Below, piece by piece: positions 46,600-57,632 of a DNA stretch of 64,000 nucleotides (position 1 is the first letter of the stretch; the number at the start of each line of letters is the position of its first letter). The notes beneath the pieces are model-generated. The model made no database searches, was not told where the DNA came from, and worked only from the letters and a program-made list of their open reading frames with translations. The DNA comes from Dermanyssus gallinae (lineage: Eukaryota; Arthropoda; Arachnida; Mesostigmata; Dermanyssidae). The position numbers and the translations under genes were made by a program. The DNA lies in contig QVRM01006824.1 in NCBI GenBank assembly GCA_003439945.1, positions 310,001 through 374,000 on the forward strand, given 5' to 3'.

Positions 46600-47420
46600 C
46601 GGCCGATTGGCCCTTAACAGCCCCCGCCGTACCCGGTGCGGTTAGTTTCAGATTACCTGAAGAATAGGATAGTCAAAAACGGGTGCACCAAGGTGGAGAT
46701 GAGAGCCGGAATGCCGCAGGGTTCAATCATTGGACCACTGCTCTGGATTCTTGTATACGATGACGTCCTAATCATCCAGCATTTTCCACCGGTAGTAGAA
46801 TTACTCACCTACGTTGATGATCTTGCTGTGACCGTCAGAGGCAGGCCCAAGATGGAGTTGGAGACATGCGCGAATATTGCGCTGGCGGATTTCGATAGAT
46901 GGATTAGAGGTGCCGGCCTATGACTCGCCCATCAGAAAAGTGAGGCGATTCTACTGATCGGGAAAATAAATGCGGCCCTTTAAAGCTTACGCTGCCCGGC
47001 AAAAACATTGAGCTAAAGGATACGACAAGATACTTGGGTATACATCTCGACCGGGAACTGCAAGGAACTCCTCATGTCAGGATGGCGGCCGCAAAAGCGC
47101 AAAAAGTGGCTAATAACATTGCCCGTCTGTTGCCCAACGCGCACTGCCCCAGAGATAGCCAAGGGAGACTACTGATGTCCGTGTCCGAGTTCATCATCCT
47201 CTTTGGATGTCACCAACAATGGGCACGGACGCTCTTGAGGAAGGCTCAGCGGTTCGGCGCCCTTCCTATCATTCGGGGGTATTGCACCATCAGTACGGCG
47301 GCCTCGCTCGTGCTGGCAGAGTCAGTGCCCTAGGACTCAAAGGCAGCCGAACGTCGTCGCCTGTGGAATGATCCAGTTAAGAAATTCGAAGAAGAACGTC
47401 AGGTAACACTCGATTGGCAA
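46600..47420 (+). mobile_element. R1-like LINE RT fragment
   Basis: 46636-46923 encodes GMPQGSIIGPLLWILVYDDV and the catalytic box TYVDDLAVTV. After a break, 47034-47333 encodes the thumb (GIHLDRELQGTPHVRMAAAK, then IARLLPNAHCPRDSQGRLLM, then RRRLWND in another frame). It parallels the LINE at 29.0-29.7 kb residue block by residue block, so it is the same family. There is no endonuclease and no clear 3' end. Confidence 0.75.
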
Positions 47421-47559
47421 AATTAAAGGGACAGTATCCAAGACGGACAATCAGGAGCGCTTGTGAGGTACCTTATTCCGAACGTCCGCCGATGGATGAA
47501 TTCAATTGTTCAACTGTTTGTTTATTGACATTTTTTGTAAGTTAATTGCACACATTAAT

Positions 47560-47990
47560 TTCAAGCTCCATTAAGCACATAGCTTGTTCGGAGCCCCTTT
47601 TATGAAATAACAATGTATAATTTATATATGCCATGTTCACCTATTTACAATATATTGCAACATGGTTGTATTTTTATATCACTTTTAACCAGATACCAAA
47701 GTTTCAAGATATTGCTCTTGAGATCGCATTTGAATTTGAGCAGGGGCTTTGTCTGCCTAACGGAGGCCGGTACTTTGTTCCAGTAGGAGACCCCAATGTT
47801 TCTGATGGATAGCTTTAACTGCTTGGAGTTGGCGTGTGACAGAGTAAGCAGGTTTGATGCGTTACCTTTTGTAGATATGGGTGTTGCTGATGTTGCACTC
47901 CAAGGAGTATACGCTTAATTTCAACTACGAGACAGTATTCTATAAGTTTAGGGAACGGCAAAATGCTAATATTTTTGTAGTGCGGCTGCA
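47560..47990 (-). mobile_element. CR1-like LINE 3' fragment
   Basis: The minus frame 47815-48003 encodes NISILPFPKLIEYCLVVEIK, matching the end of the relic at 23.3 kb. The following untranslated part (47570-47660) matches 17895-18005. Together the three fragments define the 3' end of one family. Confidence 0.6.
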
Positions 47991-48058
47991 CTGAATCTCG
48001 CATCCAGTGCGAGATTCAGTGCAGCCGCTGAATGTCTGCGGCTGCACTGAATCTTGCA
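47982..48058. repeat. Short palindrome plus third copy
   Basis: A 21-bp arm (47982-48002, gcggctgcactgaatctcgca) is followed by its exact reverse complement (48008-48028). A third copy in the first orientation, with one change, lies at about 48038-48058. It is GC-richer than its surroundings. Confidence 0.85.
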
Positions 48059-48059
48059 C

Positions 48060-48840
48060 TGGTTCGGGAACCTACGGGAGTGCCCGCCGCGCCCGAATTG
48101 ACAGGCCGGCGGACTCCCCACCTTCCCCCCTATCGAGGTTCCGAATGGAGGTACCACACTCCTCCACCGTACCGATTAGACGCAATCACCTCGCGATTCC
48201 GCGTTACACCCCAGAATATACTGGCGCCCCTTAAGGGACGGTCGACCACTCCAAGGCAGGGGGGCCCCACCGCTGCGTAGGGCAGCTGCGGAGCCAGATG
48301 GTCCTCCCGACCGGCGTTCTGCATTCATGTGGTGTCTCACCCTTCATTATGCCTATTAAGCCAAGGCAGTCCCACAGGGTACTCCCAGGTTGCTAAGTTC
48401 CCGGGGCATTAACCGTGTAGCCCGGGGACGGTGCGCAGCACATCTTCCCCGTAAGACAATAGCCTTAACAGCCCTCGAATAGGCCACGACAAAGTGACAA
48501 TATAAATTCGTTGACACTCAATCGGTATCGTATGCCCTGCCTCCCCGTCAACAAATGGTGACCCTGGGGAGAGTTACTATTGGGAGTTTACACCGTCTGA
48601 CTAACCTACATGGGGGCTAGTGAAGGTCCCCGCAGCGCGCGGCAGTCGCGTACCAGCGGACCAAAGCCGGCGAGTCATAGTTACTCCCGCCTATAAAATA
48701 AAAATAGAAGCCCAGAGTTGTTCTCAGTGCTCGTTTTTGGAGTCGGTGAAGCGACCTGATAAGACGCATCTGTGTTAAGCCATACACTTCTACAGCGAAT
48801 CGTCCCGGGAGTCGTCTCATTTACCACCTGACCCAGGTTT
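48060..48840. other. GC-rich block of uncertain nature
   Basis: A GC-rich stretch with no intact frame. The minus reading 48617-48820 has MRLIRSLHRLQKRALRTT, typical of LINE post-RT regions, so at least part is retroelement debris. Confidence 0.35.
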
Positions 48841-49110
48841 TTACAACCGTTTTTTACGGGTCGTGGCGATTTCCAGCGATCTAAACTGGGATAGGGATAG
48901 GAAAGGTTAAATCAACTCAATGTCTATTCTACGACGAGGTGGACTCTTTGGAACATACGGTCCTGAGATGCCTGGGTCAAGACCAGACGAAGCATGCCCA
49001 GAAAGGAGACGCTGGGAGAGCTAGTCGCATACATGCTCACGTCGGTTAAAAACTGGGACGCGGCTGCAGAGTCTATTCAACGTGTTATAAGAGGCCGGAA
49101 AAAGCATGGC
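48840..49110 (+). mobile_element. LINE C-terminal scrap
   Basis: The plus strand near 48930-49020 reads YDEVDSLEHTVLRCLGQDQT, the zinc-like C-terminal motif of R1/Jockey-type LINEs (E-H-x4-C spacing). The rest is decayed. Confidence 0.45.
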
Positions 49111-50404
49111 AGAAAACGTAAGAAAGTCGCTTGCCACACGCGACTCGACAAGCCGAACATAACGATTTAAAGTTTCCGAGGCTTCCCCGCAGTTACTCTT
49201 CTGTGTTAAGGATCTCGCAGGCCGGAGGGTCATCTTAAGGGGGATACATATATGTAGGTACTGTCGTCGTTCAAATATATAGGGTTTTACTGGGTATTGC
49301 CGCAAACCTACGGCTCGACTCTTGCCAAGGCTTGCTGGTGAGACTTGCCATTTGGTGGCTGAGCCCCACACTGTCTAAGCGTGAGCATGTTAAGGGGACA
49401 GGGGACAGTCTGCAAACTCCCTTAGTCTCGAACGCCAACGAATAAAGTTCGTGCAATAATTAACGCCAGGGTATTTTCTGCAATTCTTAGCCTCTCCTAA
49501 CATGGAGTCATGACCTCCACGGTTCGCGCCTGCATTGATCATCAGCTAATCAGTCGGTTACAGTTACATCTCAAACAAGCATGCGACCACGCTTAAATAG
49601 GTTAGAGTTTGACCGTATATTTAATGTAAAAGCCCAAGTATATCAGCCTGTTCCATCAACTCTGGATAGACCCGTGGGTTCCAGTGCACACGGAAAGGCG
49701 GCAGATCTCAGTTCGCGACTAAATGTGTCAGTTAAGGTGGAGTGACGTGCTCGTCGGCCTGCACTCAAGGTGCATAACAGGTAGGCTAACGTGTCCACAA
49801 GGTGACCATAACGACATCATGACTAGGCTAACACCAAGCCGCCGTCCTGCGTTTATACGCGTCGTCTCGTCGTCCAAAATAGTCCTCATTCGCGGACAGG
49901 ATAGGACATGTTTTGAGGAATGTTTTGAGGCGTTTTGAAACTAGTCCTCGTCTTAAGACCGGAGAGAAGTGAGTATATTGCGCACTCAGAGAAGGTAACC
50001 AAGCGATAAATGTTGAATGGGTAATTTGCCAATGAAATATTTGGACCAGACGCAATTGAGATTCAGTTTCCTTTAGTCGTTTATTGTCATACCGAAGCAA
50101 GAGTCCCTAAAATTAAGTCTGGACTTATATACACTAGAAAGTATTCTAGTTTTTTTTCATTAGTTTATGTTCAAGAAACTCAAAAGGACGCAGTAATAAT
50201 AAACAAGTTTGGTGACATTTACATTCGGACAGTCCATAAACGAGCTACCGTTAGTTAACAGCACCACGATGACTCGCAATGAGAGCGGCATCCATTCGGT
50301 TGTGATCGAGCCGAACATTCGACGGCACTGCGTCACTAAAAGCAAGTGCGGTATTAACACGTATGGCGCGTATAGAGCGATAGCAATTCATTTAACCGCC
50401 TTTT

Positions 50405-50632
50405 ATATTGTAACGTTGTTGTGTTACGCTAAGCAGCTTGGGGGATGTAGACTCAGCCGGACAGGTACTGCAGCACGAGGAACTCGGGAACGAAGAATGA
50501 CAACGCGTAGAAGCTAGACCATATGCTACGCGTTGTCATTCTTCGTTCCTGAGTTCCTCGTGCTGTAGTACCTGTCCGGCTGAGTCTAACTCCCCCAAGC
50601 TGACTTAGCGTAACACAACAACGTTACAATAT
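50405..50632. repeat. Near-perfect 106-bp inverted repeat (foldback)
   Basis: Arms 50405-50510 and 50526-50632 are almost exact reverse complements around the 15-base spacer aagctagaccatatg. Outer ends read atattgtaacgttgttgtg. No ORF and no recognisable transposon family. The near-identity of the arms means recent formation or active correction. Confidence 0.9.
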
Positions 50633-50708
50633 TTTTTATACAACAAAACTCAGTTAAACATGTAAAAAAGCTGAAACTGTCCTCTTGAAGTTTCGCTAAT
50701 ACACATTC

Positions 50709-50711
<3 letters not shown>

Positions 50712-50752
<41 letters not shown>
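50712..50752. repeat. (TA)n microsatellite
   Basis: About 20 TA units, just beyond the foldback at 50405-50632. Confidence 0.95.
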
Positions 50753-50755
<3 letters not shown>

Positions 50756-51074
50756 CAGAATTTTCAGCATGCAGAATTGACAGTATATCGTTATTAGGGT
50801 AGAAATATTTATTGCTGTACATGTGTGTATATACATACGAGTTATGTAAGCTGATTGTTAGAACTAATTTACACTGGATACTTGGGCATATATAAAACAA
50901 TTTAAATTCAGCACGCTGTATCACAATGATATGATAATGGACATTTGTTGTTGTATGGTCAACATTCAATAAATAAACGTGTGCTTGCATTGATGCATAG
51001 AACGTGTTTGTTTTACCAATGCGATGCTATAAAACGTGCTTAACATGCCTTTAGACGCGTGTATATCAATAGGA

Positions 51075-51078
<4 letters not shown>

Positions 51079-51126
<48 letters not shown>
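51079..51126. repeat. (TA)n microsatellite
   Basis: About 24 TA units, 3' of the exchanger gene. Confidence 0.95.
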
Positions 51127-51131
<5 letters not shown>

Positions 51132-51972
51132 TCCTGGTAATGGAATGTTTGTAATGAAGAACGCTTGTCTATGACTGTGTATGCCTAGTAAGCAAGGATT
51201 CTTTCTACACATTAATTATGATTGAAGTTAACAGGGTAAGTGTAAAAAGTGCCTTTTTGTTATTGCGCGACCAATGGCAAATAAGCATTACACATCATTA
51301 ATTACGTTTTCCTCCAAAGTAGCAATGCACATTATACCCATAGTACCAGTGCCATCATAGGACAAATTATATGGACTGGTGTGTATACCAGCAATTGCTC
51401 GCAGAATCTATATTTTTTAATGATGGTTGTGAGTTCGTACTGTTAGACCAACGCAGAATTGCGTAAATGCATTTTTTTCAACCCCCTCAGAAAACCTGAC
51501 ATAAATGCAGACTTCGGGGCCTCGGCAGAGGTTACAGCGGTGATACAGCATCGAAATGCGAGTCGAATTGTTGCACATAGTAACGGTAGTGATTGCACGG
51601 TATTCGCTGTTACACTCTCTGTTGACGAGACGCAGTGACAGAGTCTCTGTGAACAGCAGATAGACAGGCGGGCAGTAGAAATGTTTTGATCAGACTCGGA
51701 CTAAAGCACGAGTGCGTATTGGAGTCAGTCTCATCGCCATGAAGCCTGTCGTGCGCCAGACTCCCATGTTTACGATAGCGCGTAGCGGCAGACAAACTGA
51801 TGTCGACACTGAAAGATGTTGACAATTGAAATTATAACGGTAGCAAACGTTTGGCACGATCACGCACGTTTTGTCGCTTGAAACGCTTGAAAAACTGTGT
51901 GTCGTCACGCTCGACATGGGGTCAATCCTTTCTCGCGCTTTCTTCTCTCCTAGGCGAGCCGTAACGAATTTC

Positions 51973-51975
<3 letters not shown>

Positions 51976-52018
<43 letters not shown>
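51976..52018. repeat. (TA)n microsatellite
   Basis: About 21 TA units, probably in the exchanger 3' UTR, 43 bp past the stop codon. Confidence 0.95.
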
Positions 52019-52021
<3 letters not shown>

Positions 52022-52060
52022 AGAGCGAGAGAGAAGGTAGACAGCACATATATGAGTTGA

Positions 52061-52902
52061 TTATATGTGCTTGTAAGCCTTGAGAGCCGAGAGAATAATG
52101 TAGATAAACCAGAGTAGGATCATGAAGAGGGCGGAGGCGATTGCCGATCTCCGAGGTCCACCAAGTTCGGCCTGGCCGAATGGTTGCAGATAGCGTCTGG
52201 CCAACAGCAGAACGATGCAGCAGATTGCCACAGCGCAGTAAATGCCGACGCTGAAACCGAGCGTTCCAGCCTCCACCTACAACAACGATGCAGTCAGTCG
52301 GATAGAGTGTTAGATTCACTTCGCGCAATGCCGCACTACTTCTCCCTTTTTTGCGCTATATCTGCTTACAAATCTAATCATAACAAGCTAAACTTATAAA
52401 CCGGCCATACGTACAATCTATGTATTTTGTCTCAACGCCGGCCTCGACGGCGGCCTAGCGCAGTCACGCCGAAACACAACAAATCTACGCGGTGTCATTG
52501 TAGTTCAGCCGCAAAACAAATCAATGGTGCCAGTGTTTAAAGGCGACGAGTTCATACTGCAATCCGCTGTTTGTGAACAACTGAAATGCAGACACAACTG
52601 CATTGCAGTGCAAGTAGAAGTCGGCCAGAAAATTGGAAAGGAATTTAGTCCTACCCTAAAAACTTCTCCTTTCGACGTCCAATAGATCGATGCCATAAGC
52701 CAAGGAAGGCCCAATCCGAGAAACACATTCACTGAGTTCGAGCCTGTCACGTTGCCGATTGCGTTGTCAGCGAATTTCTCTTGAATAGCGGCCGTTCGTG
52801 ACGCAAACAGATCGGGTAACGACGTTCCGAGAGCCACAAATGTTATTGCCGTCACCGTATCTCGCAATCCGACGAGGCAACCAAAGGTCGAAGCCAAATC
52901 GC
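52061..52902 (-). CDS. Exchanger alpha-2 repeat and C-terminus
   Basis: 52655-52902 encodes [20 protein letters not shown], the alpha-2 core [15 protein letters not shown], and [19 protein letters not shown]. 52061-52276 encodes the last helices ([20 protein letters not shown], then AELGGPRRS and [18 protein letters not shown]) and the stop. Both repeats keep the acidic residue after the GTS/GSS-x-P turn that coordinates ions in the family. The C-terminus is complete and of normal length. Confidence 0.94.
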
Positions 52903-53672
52903 CTAAAACAAGAGCAAACATTTATTTATGTACCAAAGGGTATTATTACATGTGATTACTATTTTAGCAAAACAAAAAATCGCAAGGAATGCCCGACAGA
53001 TATATATATATATATATATATATATGTACCTGTTTTATTCATATGTTTTATTTACCATTCCTTGTGGAATGTAGAGCTCAGTACTGGGAGTATTTGCTCA
53101 AACATGCCAAAGCCTGTAGATGTTGTTTGTAGATATACGTACTGGTCAGTGAGCAGGATTAGAGAACTCACCTATAATGGCAGTTAGTACGCCGATCATG
53201 AAGAGGGACACGATAAATGTGATCCAGCCTCCGGCGTATGCCGGTGGTGGCACGAATGAGAAGAGTAGTTTCCAGAAGAATGTCACGCAATGCATGACAT
53301 AGTCAGGCGCGCTAGCTGACTCGATATCACCGCCGTTCACGTTCATGTTTTGCTTGAACTGCTCGGCCCATGTCTCGTTGTGCAGCCGCATTTTGTCCAC
53401 GTTGACATTAGCCATCATCATGATGCGATTCATGATGGAGTTGAAGTCGTCATCGTTAGCAATGGTGACCGTGCACTTCGAGTGAGGACCGAGCGATGAG
53501 CCGATTGACGGCTCAAAGAGTTCCACTTCAAAGTGCTCATGCTTTTCGGCCTCGAAATCGTCCACAATGGTTATTTCGATTGCCTTTTCCGATTCGCCAT
53601 CCTCAAACACCAATTTGCCTTCACCTGGGTATGCGCAGCGGGTTTATTGCACGTATTATGTATGTGTTTATG

Positions 53673-53756
<84 letters not shown>

Positions 53757-56700
53757 TAAACTAACACTTTGGGAGATAACATGAAGATACATTCAGACGT
53801 TGCCGTATGATGCAAATTAAATTTTGATAACATAAACCTCAAGTTGAAGTAAAAACTACGCATGCCTAGGAATAAGTAAACATAATATGCAGGCGAATAA
53901 AAAGGTGAAAAAAAGAAAGGCAAAACAATAAAATTACTGCACATCAATGACCACTTGAATAACCCAACAAATTTTGCCGACGCAACAAATTATAGGGGTC
54001 TCACAAATTTCCGAATGCGATTAATGAATCGAGCTAAACTACCAGACTCATTCGTATCCACACTTACTAAAACTTATCTAAATACATTCTTTCTAAACAA
54101 TTTGGATTTCCAGCGAACGATTTGAAATCAAATGGGGCATGAATATTTTACTCCAAATCCTATTTAAAGTTGAGTGTAGTGAAATCACTCTAAAATATGC
54201 CCATTTTACTACTTTCGAACGAAGACAAAAACGCTGAACGGAACATTCATATTAACGCCCAGTACCCTACCCTCCTCACACCGTAGGAAACTAGCCAATC
54301 ATCAACACTTTTCCAGATATATAAAGGTAAATTTCCTATTTAGCGCAAGTGAACTAACCGTGTGTGCTTTGCGAATGAGGTAGCACTATTGGTCAAAACT
54401 TATATTTAAGATGACGTAGGAACAATACACAATTAACTAAGGAAATTGATTTAATGGCATCAAGAATACAGACTATCATTAATCGATGAATACAAATAAT
54501 TTTCTATTCACTGGCTGGCAACGTGAAAATTTGTATATGGTTCCGCTATTTGCAAGCGACAAGAAGATACAAAGACTCATAAATCACTCAAAGTAACTCT
54601 AGACTTCCCTTTTCGTTGCAGGGAAAACAAATGTGAAACAAAAAGTGCACTAACATTGACGTAAGCTGAGAGAACGTGACATATCTCTGAAGCAATGCAT
54701 GTCTATGTAAAAAAATAAGTCGCAAGTTATGTGTTTTATTACTGATGGTATCGATCTTAATAGTTCAGTTAGACAAAATCAAAGCGCAGAAAACGGTCGC
54801 GGCAGGGTCTACGGCATTAGTGCGCTACTCGTGGTTGTCATCTACCGGGGCGTCGCCGGTTTGATTCCGGATTTTGATCTGATTCTCTTTGAACGTGCTC
54901 ATTGAAAACAAGTGTTAAACCATAAACAGCTGAGAGTAAGCGGCCATGCTGCCATCAAAACTGTTGGGAAAACCCTAAATATCTCAACACCGGCCCGCGG
55001 AACATTGAGGATATGCCACACAACGATTCCAAGCCACTAAGGGACGGAGTATGGTCTACAGTTGAAAGCAACCTTCTTTAAAAATTGCATAAAACGATGC
55101 AATGGTCAACTTCAGACGCGATTAATTTACCAAGAAGCTTCTAATTGACAAAGCATTGTTAATATACTTTTAAAAATCAGTTCCTATTACTGATCTTCAA
55201 AAAGTAAGGTTTTACAGGAGTAAAAGTTGTATTTCGCCACCCGTCAGACACTAGCAAAAGCCGCAATATCGTAAAGTTTTCGGGCTGACCCTCAGCCAAA
55301 ATTTAACGTCCACGGAACTGTTTTTCACATTGCTTCATAGACGGACATGCCCCATAAATACAAATGTGCAACGGTGGGGCTCGAACCCGCGCACCGGTGG
55401 CGTAGTGGCTTAAGTCTGCGCCGGTTGCAAGGCGCAGACTTAAGCCACTACGCCACCGGGCTCGACAAGCCGCAATATCGATCCATTGAAAACTCTTACG
55501 ACCAGGAACAACTATAGAACCAAATCGCCAGACTGGGCAATAGCAAATGAATGGAGCGAAAAGCACAGCTATACGTGAAGGACCTATATACCCAGTAGAT
55601 AGACACTATAAGCTTTATCTTAAAAAGTACAGCTAGAAGGTAGACATGGACTTATCGGGTAAATATGATATACCAATAAAAATACGTAAGACTAAACAAA
55701 TAAATACGAAACCAAAATTCATACAAACACACTATAATACATATCGACTCTTCCATTTCGGCTGGAAGCGTGATTCATATACGGGTTGAGTTCGCACAAA
55801 AGACCCAACACAAGGAAATGGGTGTTTCCGAGGAGATTTGCGCTGTATATTAGAAAAAATATAAACTCTTTCTCTGTAACGATATAACACAACTTGCACA
55901 AAACTCATTAAAGGTACAACCAGCGATCCTATTGCTGTTGCTATGGATCGTGAGCCCTTTTGCTGACACTTACCTCCCACAAAATCTTTGCCGTGAACTG
56001 CCGTCTGATTTCTAGTTCGCCAGTGAACGTACGCAATGCCGTCACAACCCTTCTGTCGAAGTACTGTTAAAGATGCGACTCCAACACTCTCCTTTACTAA
56101 CACTCCTCGACGCAGGAACTGAAACTGTCCAGGTTCTGTAACGACAGTCAAATGTCAGGGTAAATATAACCCAGTAACGCAATGAAATATCAAATGGGTA
56201 TTCGGTTATTACTTTGCGCTTATTCACAAGAATGCTGCGCGCAGCTGTTTCGATATATTATTAGGGCTACGAACATTTTGACTCACTAGGACCACAAAAA
56301 TGCGCCTTGGAAAAAGGGAAGAATTTTGACACAATCTTCAAACGCTTCTATTAGGCAAAATATTCTTGGCGCCATATATATACCAATTAGAGAGGACCAA
56401 AATATGCGGTTACTATTCAGTAGATGCACCAATAGGTCGGATTTTAGTTCAGCTCGGAAGTACGTAGACTAGTACAGATCCACAATAATATAATAGTATA
56501 TTAAGTAAGTCGTGGAGTATTCTTAATTATTATTTGGCTTATAAAATGTCTTATAATAACTCTACGAAGAAATGTACATAACCTTGAAATTCTTAACTTT
56601 TTGACACGATCATCGCAAGCTAACAATGGTTAATGGCACGTAATCAACATATGACAAATAGATCAATACAATTATAAATAATTGTATGCTTCTTTTTGTT

Positions 56701-57265
56701 ACTTGGTGTCACAGAAAAACGACTACCATATGTTTTTTGTTTCCATGAAATGTCTTAACTGTTGTAAAAAGAAACAGCTTTATTGCATGCTTAGCTTAAA
56801 ATGTATTTCTATTATTATTAATTATTTACGTCGTGGTGTATGCTATGTGGTGTTTCAGATGAGCAGTGCAGTAGATACGAGCGAGTATCATCTTGTGGAT
56901 ACGTTTGATACACGGAATATGAAAGGTAAACAGTGAAGTCAATGTCAAGCGTAACAGATGAATATGGTGATTGATTGGAGAGGTTCGCAAGTGAGGAAGA
57001 GAGTTTGCAAGATGTTGCTGAGGCCGAACGCACCGTCGTCATCGATGATCACAATCTCCATAACGGATTTGCGGCCGAGCCGTACAGCTTTCTGTGTTAA
57101 CGGCACAGAGAGGCGAAGGAAGAAGCTCTCATCCGGTTCCCACTGTTGATCGTCGACAATTTCCACAGTAACCGCCTTTACAATCTCGCCCGAAAGGAAC
57201 TTTACCACCTGTCGAATTGGCTTGTAATCGTCGTGAGCCGTAGCGGTGCCTGTCGACATTCATAG

Positions 57266-57304
<39 letters not shown>

Positions 57305-57551
57305 TACCAATCCGACAAAATTATTCGCATACTTTATATCACCAAACATCAGATATGAACGAATAGCTTTTTCAACACGTTTTGCGTAGAGAAATCTTGA
57401 GATATATTTCTTAATTGGTGTGATAATAATATTTGAAGAAAAATGTTCATATCATTTGGATTATTTTAGCTCGGCCCGTCCCGCCGTCCGGCTATATTTA
57501 TATATATATATATAAATATAGCCGGACGGCGGGACGGGCCGAGCTAAAATA

Positions 57552-57632
<81 letters not shown>

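Larger units (their letters stand above)
49110..52060. other. Long region without a supported gene; 3' flank of the exchanger gene
   Basis: Holds a long hairpin (50405-50632) and three TA microsatellites. The part next to 52061 is expected to be the exchanger's 3' UTR. No coding exon is convincing. Confidence 0.4.

Noticed and set aside
53496..53947. Several frames with long Tyr-Ile runs on both strands
   Set aside because: They are translations of a TA microsatellite.
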